Below are positions 28,701-41,930 of a DNA stretch of 64,000 nucleotides, in pieces. The translations under genes and the position numbers were made by a program. The notes under the pieces are model-generated. The model had not been told where the DNA came from and did no database searches. It worked only from the letters and a program-made list of their open reading frames with translations. Source of the stretch: Notolepis coatsorum (lineage: Eukaryota > Chordata > Actinopteri > Aulopiformes > Paralepididae); contig OZ020589.1 in the NCBI GenBank assembly GCA_963971535.1, positions 54,379,743 through 54,443,742 on the forward strand, given 5' to 3'. Positions within the stretch are counted from its first letter, which is position 1; each line of letters begins with the position of its first letter.

Positions 28701-31700
28701 TACGCTGTGAGACAGGGGACACAGTGTGTCATTAAGCTGTAAGACAGGGGACACAGTGTGTCATTAAGCTGTAAGACAGGGGACACAGTGTGTCATTAAG
28801 CTGTAAGACAGGGGACACAGTGTGTCATTAAGACAGGGGACACAGTGTGTCATTAAGCTGTGAGACAGGGGACACAGTGTGTCATTAAGCTGTGAGACAG
28901 GGGACACAGTGTGTCATTAAGACAGGGGACACAGTGTGTCATTAAGCTGTAAGACAGGGGACACAGTGTGTCATTAAGCTGTGAGACAGGGGACACAGTG
29001 TGTCATTAAGACAGGGGACACAGTGTGTCATTAAGACAGGGGACACAGTGTGTCATTAAGACAGGGGACACAGTGTGTCATTAAGCTGTGAGACAGGGGA
29101 CACAGTGTGTCATTAAGCTGTGAGACAGGAGACACAGTGTGTCATTAAAACAGGGGCCACAGTGTGTCATTAAGCTGTGAGACAGGGGACACAGTGTGTC
29201 ATTAAGCTGTAAGACAGGGGACACAGTGTGTCATTAAGCTGTGAGACAGGGGACACAGTGTGTCATTAAGCTGTGAGACAGGGGACACAGTGTGTCATTA
29301 AGCTGTGAGACAGGGGACACAGTGTGTCATTAAGCTGTGAGACAGGGGACACAGTGTGTCATTAAGACAGGGGACACAGTGTGTCATTAAGACAGGGGAC
29401 ACAGTGTGTCATTAAGACAGGGGACACAGTGTGTCATTAAGCTGTGAGACAGGGGACACAGTGTGTCATTAAGACAGGGGACACAGTGTGTCATTAAGCT
29501 GTGAGACAGGAGACACAGTGTGTCATTAAGCTGTGAGACAGGGGACACAGTGTGTCATTAAGCTGTGAGACAGGGGACACAGTGTGTCATTAAGCTGTGA
29601 GACAGGGGACACAGTGTGTCATTAAGCTGTGAGATAGGGGACACAGTGTGTCATTAAGCTGTAAGACAGGGGACACAGTGTGTCATTAAGACAGGGGACA
29701 CAGTGTGTCATTAAGCTGTAAGACAGGGGACACAGTGTGTCATTAAGACAGGGGACACAGTGTGTCATTAAGACAGGGGACACAGTGTGTCATTAAGACA
29801 GGGGACACAGTGTGTCATTAAGACAGGGGGCACAGTGTGTCATTAAGACAGGGGACACAGTGTGTCATTAAGACAGGGGGCACAGTGTGTCATTAAGACA
29901 GGGGACACAGTGTGTCATTAAGACAGGGGACACAGTGTGTCATTAAGACAGGGGACACAGTGTGTCATTAAGCTGTAAGACAGGGGACACAGTGTGTCAT
30001 TAAGCTGTGAGACAGGGGACACAGTGTGTCATTAAGCTGTGAGACAGGGGACACAGTGTGTCATTAAGCTGTGAGACAGGGGACACAGTGTGTCATTAGG
30101 ACAGGGGACACAGTGTGTCATTAAGACAGGGGACACAGTGTGTCATTAAGACAGGGGACACAGTGTGTCATTAAGACAGGGGACACAGTGTGTCATTAAG
30201 ACAGGGGACACAGTGTGTCATTAAGACAGGGGACACAGTGCGTCATTAAGCTGTGAGACAGGGGACACAGTGTGTCATTAAGACAGGGGACACAGTGTGT
30301 CATTAAGACAGGGGACACAGTGTGTCATTAAGCTGTGAGACAGGGGACACAGTGTGTCATTACGCTGTGAGACAGGGGACACAGTGTGTCATTAAGCTGT
30401 AAGACAGGGGACACAGTGTGTCATTAAGCTGTGAGACAGGGGACACAGTGTGTCATTAAGACAGGAGACACAGTGTGTCATTAAGACAGGGGACACAGTG
30501 TGTCATTAAGACAGGGGACACAGTGTGTCATTAAGCTGTGAGACAGGGGACACAGTGTGTCATTAAGACAGGGGACACAGTGTGTCATTAAGACAGGGGA
30601 CACAGTGTGTCATTAAGCTGTGAGACAGGGGACACAGTGTGTCATTAAGCTGTGAGACAGGGGACACAGTGTGTCATTAAGCTGTAAGACAGGGGACACA
30701 GTGTGTCATTAAGCTGTGAGACAGGGGACACGGTGTGTCATTAAGCTGTGAGACAGGGGACACAGTGTGTCATTAAGACAGGGGACACAGTGTGTCATTA
30801 AGCTGTGAGACAGGGGACACAGTGTGTCATTAAGACAGGGGACACAGTGTGTCATTAAGCTGTGAGACAGGGGACACAGTGTGTCATTAAGCTGTAAGAC
30901 AGGGGACACAGTGTGTCATTAAGACAGGGGACACAGTGTGTCATTAAGCTGTAAGACAGGGGACACAGTGTGTCATTAAGCTGTAAGACAGGGGACACAG
31001 TGTGTCATTAAGACAGGGGACACAGTGTGTCATTAAGACAGGGGACACAGTGTGTCATTAAGACAGGGGACACAGTGTGTCATTAAGACAGGGGACACAG
31101 TGTGTCATTAAGACAGGGGACACAGTGTGTCATTAAGCTGTGAGACAGGGGACACAGTGTGTCATTAAGCTGTAAGACAGGGGACACAGTGTGTCATTAA
31201 GACAGGGGACACAGTGTGTCATTAAGACAGGGGACACAGTGTGTCATTAAGACAGGGGACACAGTGTGTCATTAAGACAGGGGACACAGTGTGTCATTAA
31301 GACAGGGGACACAGTGTGTCATTAAGCTGTGAGACAGGGGACACAGTGTGTCATTAAGACAGGGGACACAGTGTGTCATTAAGACAGGGGACACAGTGTG
31401 TCATTAAGACAGGAGACACAGTGTGTCATTAAGCTGTAAGACAGGAGACACAGTGTGTCATTAAGCTGTAAGACAGGGGACACAGTGTGTCATTAAGACA
31501 GGGGACACAGTGTGTCATTAAGACAGGGGACACAGTGTGTCATTAAGCTGTGAGACAGGGGACACAGTGTGTCATTAAGACAGGGGACACAGTGTGTCAT
31601 TAAGACAGGGGACACAGTGTGTCATTAAGCTGTGAGACAGGGGACACAGTGTGTCATTAAGCTGTGAGACAGGGGACACAGTGTGTCATTAAGCTGTGAG

Positions 31701-33800
31701 ACAGGGGACACAGTGTGTCATTAAGCTGTGAGACAGGGGACACAGTGTGTCATTAAGCTGTGAGACAGGGGACACAGTGTGTCATTAAGACAGGGGACAC
31801 AGTGTGTCATTAAGACAGGGGACACAGTGTGTCATTAAGCTGTAAGACAGGGGACACAGTGTGTCATTAAGCTGTAAGACAGGGGACACAGTGTGTCATT
31901 AAGCTGTAAGACAGGGGACACAGTGTGTCATTAAGACAGGGGACACAGTGTGTCATTAAGACAGGGGACACAGTGTGTCATTAAGACAGGGGACACAGTG
32001 TGTCATTAAGCTGTGAGACAGGGGACACAGTGTGTCATTAAGACAGGGGACACAGTGTGTCATTAAGACAGGGGACACAGTGTGTCATTAAGCTGTGAGA
32101 CAGGGGACAAAGTGTGTCATTAAGACAGGGGACACAGTGTGTCATTAAGACAGGGGACACAGTGTGTCATTAAGCTGTGAGACAGGGGACAAAGTGTGTC
32201 ATTAAGACAGGGGACACAGTGTGTCATTAAGACAGGGGACACAGTGTGTCATTAAGCTGTAAGACAGGGGACACAGTGTGTCATTAAGCTGTAAGACAGG
32301 GGACACAGTGTGTCATTAAGCTGTAAGACAGGGGACACAGTGTGTCATTAAGCTGTGAGACAGGGGACACAGTGTGTCATTAAGCTGTAAGACAGGGGAC
32401 ACAGTGTGTCATTAAGACAGGGGACACAGTGTGTCATTAAGCTGTAAGACAGGGGACACAGTGTGTCATTAAGCTGTGAGACAGGGGACACAGTGTGTCA
32501 TTAAGCTGTGAGACAGGGGACACAGTGTGTCATTAAGACAGGGGACACAGTGTGTCATTAAGACAGGGGACACATTGTGTCATTAAGCTGTGAGACAGGG
32601 GACACAGTGTGTCATTAAGACAGGGGACACAGTGTGTCATTAAGCTGTAAGACAGGGGACACAGTGTGTCATTAAGACAGGGGACACAGTGTGTCATTAA
32701 GACAGGGGACACAGTGTGTCATTAAGACAGGGGACACAGTGTGTCATTAAGACAGGGGACACAGTGTGTCATTAAGCTGTAAGACAGGGGACACAGTGTG
32801 TCATTAAGACAGGGGACACAGTGTCATTAAGACAGGGGACACAGTGTGTCATTAAGACAGGGGACACAGTGTGTCATTAAGCTGTGAGACAGGGGACACA
32901 GTGTGTCATTAAGCTGTAAGACAGGGGACACAGTGTGTCATTAAGCTGTGAGACAGGGGACAGTGTGTCATTAGGACAGGGGACACAGTGTGTCATTAAG
33001 ACAGGGGACACAGTGTGTCATTAAGACAGGGGACACAGTGTGTCATTAAGACAGGGGACACAGTGTGTCATTAAGACAGGGGACACAGTGTGTCATTAAG
33101 CTGTGAGACAGGGGACACAGTGTGTCATTAAGACAGGGGACACAGTGTGTCATTAAGACAGGGGACACAGTGTGTCATTAAGCTGTGAGACAGGGGACAC
33201 AGTGTGTCATTACGCTGTGAGACAGGGGACACAGTGTGTCATTAAGCTGTAAGACAGGGGACACAGTGTGTCATTAAGCTGTGAGACAGGGGACACAGTG
33301 TGTCATTAAGACAGGAGACACAGTGTGTCATTAAGACAGGGGACACAGTGTGTCATTAAGACAGGGGACACAGTGTGTCATTAAGCTGTGAGACAGGGGA
33401 CACAGTGTGTCATTAAGACAGGGGACACAGTGTGTCATTAAGACAGGGGACACAGTGTGTCATTAAGCTGTGAGACAGGGGACACAGTGTGTCATTAAGC
33501 TGTGAGACAGGGGACACAGTGTGTCATTAAGCTGTAAGACAGGGGACACAGTGTGTCATTAAGCTGTGAGACAGGGGACACAGTGTGTCATTAAGCTGTG
33601 AGACAGGGGACACAGTGTGTCATTAAGACAGGGGACACAGTGTGTCATTAAGCTGTGAGACAGGGGACACAGTGTGTCATTAAGACAGGGGACACAGTGT
33701 GTCATTAAGCTGTGAGACAGGGGACACAGTGTGTCATTAAGCTGTAAGACAGGGGACACAGTGTGTCATTAAGACAGGGGACACAGTGTGTCATTAAGCT
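27480..33800. repeat. 1,660-bp and 2,850-bp higher-order duplications
   Basis: ATTAAAACAGGGGCC at 27483 recurs at 29143, ATTAGGACAGG at 28434 recurs at 30094, and ATTACGCTG at 28698 recurs at 30358: all 1,660 bp. The 30358 marker recurs at 33208 (2,850 bp), and the open stretch starting near 30709 recurs at 33559, also 2,850 bp. The ATTAGGACAGG marker shifts by 2,875 bp (32969), one extra 25-bp unit. Confidence 0.8.
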
Positions 33801-36800
33801 GTAAGACAGGGGACACAGTGTGTCATTAAGCTGTAAGACAGGGGACACAGTGTGTCATTAAGACAGGGGACACAGTGTGTCATTAAGACAGGGGACACAG
33901 TGTGTCATTAAGACAGGGGACACAGTGTGTCATTAAGCTGTGAGACAGGGGACACAGTGTGTCATTAAGCTGTAAGACAGGGGACACAGTGTGTCATTAA
34001 GACAGGGGACACAGTGTGTCATTAAGACAGGGGACACAGTGTGTCATTAAGACAGGGGACAGTGTGTCATTAAGACAGGGGACACAGTGTGTCATTAAGC
34101 TGTGAGACAGGGGACACAGTGTGTCATTAAGACAGGGGACACAGTGTGTCATTAAGACAGGGGACACAGTGTGTCATTAAGACAGGAGACACAGTGTGTC
34201 ATTAAGCTGTAAGACAGGGGACACAGTGTGTCATTAAGACAGGGGACACAGTGTGTCATTAAGACAGGGGACACAGTGTGTCATTAAGACAGGGGACAGT
34301 GTGTCATTAAGACAGGGGACACAGTGTGTCATTAAGCTGTGAGACAGGGGACACAGTGTGTCATTAAGACAGGGGACACAGTGTGTCATTAAGACAGGGG
34401 ACACAGTGTGTCATTAAGACAGGAGACACAGTGTGTCATTAAGCTGTAAGACAGGAGACACAGTGTGTCATTAAGCTGTAAGACAGGGGACACAGTGTGT
34501 CATTAAGACAGGGGACACAGTGTGTCATTAAGACAGGGGACACAGTGTGTCATTAAGCTGTGAGACAGGGGACACAGTGTGTCATTAAGCTGTAAGACAG
34601 GGGACACAGTGTGTCATTAAGACAGGGGACACAGTGTGTCATTAAGACAGGGGACACAGTGTGTCATTAAGCTGTGAGACAGGGGACACAGTGTGTCATT
34701 AAGCTGTGAGACAGGGGACACAGTGTGTCATTAAGCTGTGAGACAGGGGACACAGTGTTTCATTAAGCTGTGAGACAGGGGACACAGTGTGTCATTAAGC
34801 TGTGAGACAGGGGACACAGTGTGTCATTAAGACAGGGGACACAGTGTGTCATTAAGACAGGGGACACAGTGTGTCATTAAGCTGTAAGACAGGGGACACA
34901 GTGTGTCATTAAGCTGTAAGACAGGGGACACAGTGTGTCATTAAGCTGTAAGACAGGGGACACAGTGTGTCATTAAGACAGGGGACACAGTGTGTCATTA
35001 AGACAGGGGACACAGTGTGTCATTAAGACAGGGGACACAGTGTGTCATTAAGCTGTGAGACAGGGGACACAGTGTGTCATTAAGACAGGGGACACAGTGT
35101 GTCATTAAGACAGGGGACACAGTGTGTCATTAAGCTGTGAGACAGGGGACAAAGTGTGTCATTAAGACAGGGGACACAGTGTGTCATTAAGACAGGGGAC
35201 ACAGTGTGTCATTAAGCTGTGAGACAGGGGACAAAGTGTGTCATTAAGACAGGGGACACAGTGTGTCATTAAGACAGGGGACACAGTGTGTCATTAAGAC
35301 AGGGGACACAGTGTGTCATTAAGCTGTAAGACAGGGGACACAGTGTGTCATTAAGCTGTAAGACAGGGGACACAGTGTGTCATTAAGCTGTAAGACAGGG
35401 GACACAGTGTGTCATTAAGCTGTGAGACAGGGGACACAGTGTGTCATTAAGCTGTAAGACAGGGGACACAGTGTGTCATTAAGACAGGGGACACAGTGTG
35501 TCATTAAGCTGTAAGACAGGGGACACAGTGTGTCATTAAGCTGTGAGACAGGGGACACAGTGTGTCATTAAGCTGTGAGACAGGGGACACAGTGTGTCAT
35601 TAAGACAGGGGACACAGTGTGTCATTAAGACAGGGGACACAGTGTGTCATTAAGCTGTAAGACAGGGGACACAGTGTGTCATTAAGACAGGGGACACAGT
35701 GTGTCATTAAGACAGGGGACACAGTGTGTCATTAAGACAGGGGACACAGTGTGTCATTAAGACAGGGGACACAGTGTGTCATTAAGCTGTAAGACAGGGG
35801 ACACAGTGTGTCATTAAGACAGGGGACACAGTGTGTCATTAAGACAGGGGACACAGTGTGTCATTAAGCTGTGAGACAGGGGACACAGTGTGTCATTAAG
35901 CTGTGAGACAGGGGACACAGTGTGTCATTAAGCTGTGAGACAGGAGACACAGTGTGTCATTAAGACAGGGGACACAGTGTGTCATTAAGACAGGGGACAC
36001 AGTGTGTCATTAAGACAGGGGACACAGTGTGTCATTAAGACAGGGGACACAGTGTGTCATTAAGACAGGGGACACAGTGTGTCATTAAGACAGGGGACAC
36101 AGTGTGTCATTAAGACAGGGGACACAGTGTGTCATTAAGCTGTAAGACAGGGGACACAGTGTGTCATTAAGCTGTAAGACAGGGGACACAGTGTGTCATT
36201 AAGCTGTAAGACATGGGACACAGTGTGTCATTAAGACAGGGGACACAGTGTGTCATTAAGACAGGGGACACAGTGTGTCATTAAGACAGGGAACACAGTG
36301 TGTCATTAAGACAGGGGACACAGTGTGTCATTAAGCTGTGAGACAGGGGACACAGTGTGTCATTAAGCTGTGAGACAGGAGACACAGTGTGTCATTAAGA
36401 CAGGAGACACAGTGTGTCATTAAGCTGTAAGACAGGGGACACAGTGTGTCATTAAGCTGTGAGACAGGGGACACAGTGTGTCATTAAGACAGGGGACACA
36501 GTGTGTCATTAAGCTGTAAGACAGGGGACACAGTGTGTCATTAAGCTGTGAGACAGGGGACACAGTGTGTCATTAAGCTGTGAGACAGGGGACACAGTGT
36601 GTCATTAAGCTGTAAGACAGGGGACACAGTGTGTCATTAAGACAGGGGACACAGTGTGTCATTAAGACAGGGGACACAGTGTGTCATTAAGACAGGGGAC
36701 ACAGTGTGTCATTAAGCTGTGAGACAGGGGACACAGTGTGTCATTAAGACAGGGGACACAGTGTGTCATTAAGCTGTGAGACAGGGGACACAGTGTGTCA

Positions 36801-37139
36801 TTAAGCTGTGAGACAGGGGCCACAGTGTGTCATTAAGCTGTGAGACAGGGGACACAGTGTGTCATTAAGCTGTGAGACAGGGGACACAGTGTGTCATTAA
36901 GCTGTAAGACAGGGGACACAGTGTGTCATTAAGCTGTGAGACAGGGGACACAGTGTGTCATTAAGCTGTGAGACAGGGGACACAGTGTGTCATTAAGACA
37001 GGGGACACAGTGTGTCATTAAGACAGGGGACACAGTGTGTCATTAAGACAGGGGACACAGTGTGTCATTAAGACAGGGGACACAGTGTGTCATTAAGACA
37101 GGGGACACAGTGTGTCATTAAGACAGGGGACACAGTGTG

Positions 37140-38900
37140 TCATTAAGCTGTGAGACAGGGGACACAGTGTGTCATTAAGACAGGGGCCACAGTGTGTCAT
37201 TAAGCTGTGAGACAGGAGACACAGTGTGTCATTAAGCTGTGAGACAGTGTGTCATTAAGACAGGGGACACAGTGTGTCATTAAGACAGGGGACACAGTGT
37301 GTCATTAAGCTGTAAGACAGGGGACACAGTGTGTCATTAAGACAGGGGACACAGTGTGTCATTAAGCTGTGAGACAGGGGACACAGTGTGTCATTAAGCT
37401 GTGAGACAGGGGACACAGTGTGTCATTAAGACAGGGGACACAGTGTGTCATTAAGACAGGGGACACAGTGTGTCATTAAGCTGTGAGACAGGGGACACAG
37501 TGTGTCATTAAGCTGTGAGACAGGGGACACAGTGTGTCATTAAGCTGTAAGACAGGGGACACAGTGTGTCATTAAGCTGTAAGACAGGGGACACAGTGTG
37601 TCATTAAGCTGTAAGACAGGGGACACAGTGTGTCATTAAGCTGTAAGACAGGGGACACAGTGTGTCATTAAGACAGGGGACACAGTGTGTCATTAAGCTG
37701 TAAGACAGGGGACACAGTGTGTCATTAAGACAGGGGACACAGTGTGTCATTAAGACAGGGGACACAGTGTGTCATTAAGACAGGGGACACAGTGTGTCAT
37801 TAAGACAGGGGACACAGTGTGTCATTAAGCTGTGAGACAGGGGACACAGCGTGTCATTAAGCTGTAAGACAGGGGACACAGTGTGTCATTAAGCTGTAAG
37901 ACAGGGGACACAGTGTGTCATTAAGACAGGGGACACAGTGTGTCATTAAGACAGGGGACACAGTGTGTCATTAAGACAGGGGACACAGTGTGTCATTAAG
38001 CTGTGAGACAGGGGACACAGTGTGTCATTAAGACAGGGGACACAGTGTGTCATTAAGCTGTGAGACAGGGGACACAGTGTGTCATTAAGCTGTGAGACAG
38101 GGGCCACAGTGTGTCATTAAGCTGTGAGACAGGGGACACAGTGTGTCATTAAGCTGTGAGACAGGGGACACAGTGTGTCATTAAGCTGTAAGACAGGGGA
38201 CACAGTGTGTCATTAAGCTGTGAGACAGGGGACACAGTGTGTCATTAAGCTGTGAGACAGGGGACACAGTGTGTCATTAAGACAGGGGACACAGTGTGTC
38301 ATTAAGACAGGGGACACAGTGTGTCATTAAGACAGGGGACACAGTGTGTCATTAAGACAGGGGACACAGTGTGTCATTAAGACAGGGGACACAGTGTGTC
38401 ATTAAGACAGGGGACACAGTGTGTCATTAAGCTGTGAGACAGGGGACACAGTGTGTCATTAAGACAGGGGCCACAGTGTGTCATTAAGCTGTGAGACAGG
38501 AGACACAGTGTGTCATTAAGCTGTGAGACAGTGTGTCATTAAGACAGGGGACACAGTGTGTCATTAAGACAGGGGACACAGTGTGTCATTAAGCTGTAAG
38601 ACAGGGGACACAGTGTGTCATTAAGACAGGGGACACAGTGTGTCATTAAGCTGTGAGACAGGGGACACAGTGTGTCATTAAGCTGTGAGACAGGGGACAC
38701 AGTGTGTCATTAAGACAGGGGACACAGTGTGTCATTTAGACAGGGGACACAGTGTGTCATTAAGCTGTGAGACAGGGGACACAGTGTGTCATTAAGCTGT
38801 GAGACAGGGGACACAGTGTGTCATTAAGCTGTAAGACAGGGGACACAGTGTGTCATTAAGCTGTAAGACAGGGGACACAGTGTGTCATTAAGCTGTAAGA
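37140..38900. repeat. 1,284-bp duplication in the minisatellite
   Basis: A rare shortened unit (GAGACAGTGTGTC) at 37241 recurs at 38525, with the same order of neighbouring variants (GGGGCCAC, then GGAGAC, then the short unit). This is a separate, more local block than those further left. Confidence 0.65.
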
Positions 38901-40043
38901 CAGGGGACACAGTGTGTCATTAAGCTGTAAGACAGGGGACACAGTGTGTCATTAAGACAGGGGACACAGTGTGTCATTAAGCTGTAAGACAGGGGACACA
39001 GTGTGTCATTAAGACAGGGGACACAGTGTGTCATTAAGACAGGGGACACAGTGTGTCATTAAGACAGGGGACACAGGGACACAGTGTGTCATTAAGACAG
39101 GGGACACAGTGTGTCATTAAGACAGGGGACACAGTGTGTCATTAAGCTGTGAGACAGGGGACACAGCGTGTCATTAAGCTGTAAGACAGGGGACACAGTG
39201 TGTCATTAAGCTGTAAGACAGGGGACACAGTGTGTCATTAAGACAGGGGACACAGTGTGTCATTAAGACAGGGGACACAGTGTGTCATTAAGACAGGGGA
39301 CACAGTGTGTCATTAAGCTGTGAGACAGGGGACACAGTGTGTCATTAAGCTGTAAGACAGGGGACACAGTGTGTCATTAAGACAGGGGACACAGTGTGTC
39401 ATTAAGACAGGGGACACAGTGTGTCATTAAGACAGGGGACACAGTGTGTCATTAAGCTGTGAGACAGGGGACACAGTGTCATTAAGCTGTAAGACAGGAG
39501 ACACAGTGTGTCATTAAGCTGTAAGACAGGAGACACAGTGTGTCATTAAGCTGTGAGACAGGAGACACAGTGTGTCATTAAGCTGTGAGACAGGGGACAC
39601 AGTGTGTCATTAAGCTGTGAGACAGGGGACACAGTGTGTCATTAAGACAGGGGACACAGTGTGTCATTAAGACAGGGGACACAGTGTGTCATTAAGCTGT
39701 GAGACAGGGGACACAGTGTGTCATTAAGCTGTGAGACAGGGGACACAGTGTGTCATTAAGACAGGGGACACAGTGTGTCATTAAGCTGTAAGACAGGGGA
39801 CACAGTGTGTCATTAAGCTGTGAGACAGGGGACACAGTGTGTCATTAAGCTGTGAGACAGGGGACACAGTGTGTCATTAAGCTGTGAGACAGGGGACACA
39901 GTGTGTCATTAAGACAGGGGACACAGTGTGTCATTAAGACAGGGGACACAGTGTGTCATTAAGACAGGGGACACAGTGTGTCATTAAGCTGTGAGACAGG
40001 GGACACAGTGTGTCATTAAGCTGTAAGACAGGGGACACAGTGT

Positions 40044-40051
40044 GTCATTAA
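40044..40051. repeat. left 8-bp target site duplication of hAT-like element
   Basis: GTCATTAA is part of the minisatellite unit and is repeated exactly at 41266-41273 on the other side of the inserted element. Eight-base duplications are the hallmark of hAT-superfamily insertion. Confidence 0.9.
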
Positions 40052-41265
40052 CAGTGATGCCAGTAACGCGTTACTAAGTAACGCGTTATTGTAATCTGAT
40101 TACTTTTCCCCGAAAATAGTAATCTAACGCGTTAATCTTTAAAAGCCAGTAATCTGATTGCAGTTACTTGTCCAAGTGGCTGTGCGTTACTATTTCGTTA
40201 CTATCTCATCATAAATTCATAATGCAGGCGGAATGCAGTATTTTATTTCGTTTTCGACAGTCAAAAAAACATTTTGAGCTGTTTTTCTTATTTGGGAGTG
40301 ACGTGGTGTGGCAGTGAAAGGGTTAAATACAAGAATGTGTCCCGCGGCGTGACTGGACCCTCTGTCTGTGAGTGACTCTGCTTTGGTCCAATCACATTCC
40401 CCATCCACAGTCTGCGAATCAGAGGCAGAGTAGGGCGGGTCTTCACAGCACGTCATGTGACATATGCGCCAATCGTGTGACAGCAGGGCTCCGTCGTCGG
40501 AGAATTCCACCCCAAAACGCTTGGCAAAATTAAAAGTGAAACCGCAAGATGACTTTTGCGGTTTCTGTTCAGACTTCCATCCCAAAACGCTCGTCTAAAC
40601 GTAGCCTCAGTCACTAATTCACGTTTGTGTCAGCTAAGCCGGGTGAAAAAAACATTCATATGCGGAGGAAACAAAATACTGTCTACCGCTAAAAACAGCA
40701 CATCCAATTGCATTGAAAGCATCTGGAATCACAACACTAGCCGACGCTTCGACTAGGTACAGGAGGGTTGATGGTGGCAGAGCAAAAGCTCTTATTTGCC
40801 AGATTTACAGTTAATTTACATGTTAAAGAGAGACTGATTGTATGTTTATAGAGAGACATTTATAAAAACAATTTAATAGTTACAGTTGATATAATTGAAT
40901 AGTTCAGCCTGCATTTGTTAGATGTGATACACTGGTTTTGTAAAACCACTGGCTGGCTGCTCTAATGCTGTGAGCATCATAGACTGTTGCTTTACCATAC
41001 TTGATGGTACAGAAGCTGAAGCACTAGTTTAACAATTTACGTTATGTGCAGAGAAACAAGTTAAAAACAATTTATGCACTTTCAATAAAGCGTTTAAAAA
41101 AAAACTGTTGGGGGAACGACGACGACTTCGTAACCTAGTTACTTTCAAAGTAACTAAGTTACTCTGATAATCAAGTAATCAGTAAAGTAACTTAGATTAC
41201 TTTTTAAAGGAGTAATCAGTCATCAGTAATCAGATTACTTTTACAAGTAATCTGTGGCATCACTG
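40052..41265. mobile_element. non-autonomous hAT-like DNA transposon inside the minisatellite
   Basis: The 1,214-bp element has perfect 11-bp terminal inverted repeats (CAGTGATGCCA at the left, its reverse complement at the right) and exact 8-bp target duplications (GTCATTAA). The outer 100-150 bp on each side carry many subterminal copies of GTAATC- and TAACGCG-type motifs, as hAT ends do. The longest interior open frame (122 codons, minus strand, 40217-40585) shows no transposase feature I recognise, so the copy looks non-autonomous. It landed in the second-last unit of the array, after the array existed. Confidence 0.9.
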
Positions 41266-41300
41266 GTCATTAAGCTGTGAGACAGGGGACACAGTGTGTC
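41266..41300. repeat. last unit of the giant minisatellite, right of the hAT insertion
   Basis: It starts with the right copy of the GTCATTAA target duplication, then continues as AGCTGTGAGACAGGGGACAC and the rest of a 32-bp unit, ending GTGTGTCAG before unrelated sequence. This fixes the right edge of the array at about 41300. Confidence 0.93.
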
Positions 41301-41620
<320 letters not shown>

Positions 41621-41930
41621 CGCAGCTGAAAGGGCATGGTAGGTGAAACTTGCCAAATAGGCCGACAGCAGGCCAGAGACGTGACGAGCGCTATAATTAA
41701 AAGGTCAAGACTTTGAACTTTGAAAGGTGATAACTCACTCATACACCGTAAGTCAGATTTACACAAAACCTGTTACAGACATCCCATCTTTTCCTCACTC
41801 TACAAATCTGCCCCACGGACAATTAAGTCTGCCATATTGGATTTTCTGCAATTTTTTTTGAAAAACCCATTTTGACATCTCCTCTTAAACCATATGCCAG
41901 ATTGGGGGGGGAGTATGGCCCGCCCCTAGT
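41621..41930. other. intronic sequence, nothing recognised
   Basis: About 310 bp with no convincing coding potential, splice-site pair or terminal repeats. It may be an old mobile-element fragment but I cannot assign it. Confidence 0.35.

Larger units (their letters stand above)
23..40051. repeat. giant minisatellite, mixed 25-bp and 32-bp units
   Basis: About 40 kb of uninterrupted tandem repeat. The core unit is 25 bp (starts ACAGGGGACAC, ends GTGTGTCATTAAG). Many copies carry a 7-bp addition, CTGTGAG or CTGTAAG, making 32 bp. By length there are about 1,400 units (estimate, not a count). Point variants (GGAGAC, GGGGCCAC, GTAATTAAG, ATTACGCTG, ATTAGGAC, ATTAAAACAGGGGCC) recur at fixed distances and reveal higher-order blocks. 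Each core has a short hairpin, GACAC-AGT-GTGTC. On the minus strand the 32-bp units end in CTTACAG or CTCACAG and resemble 3' splice sites. Short open frames of 66-78 codons arise only where 25- and 32-bp units alternate; they are not genes. Both ends of the array are in the window; the final unit lies beyond the hAT insertion. Confidence 0.97.

Noticed and set aside
23..40051. Minus-strand open frames of 66-78 codons repeating SLMTHCVPC and LNDTLCPLS
   Set aside because: They appear only where 25- and 32-bp units alternate, recur identically with the higher-order blocks, and have no start context or domain. They are products of the tandem repeat.
23..40051. CRISPR array
   Set aside because: Repeats are directly adjacent with no unique spacers; the 7-bp additions are only two variants; the setting is an animal gene.
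40217..40585. 122-codon ORF inside the hAT-like element
   Set aside because: No transposase motif (no BED finger, no hAT dimerisation region) recognised, and it overlaps non-coding subterminal sequence.
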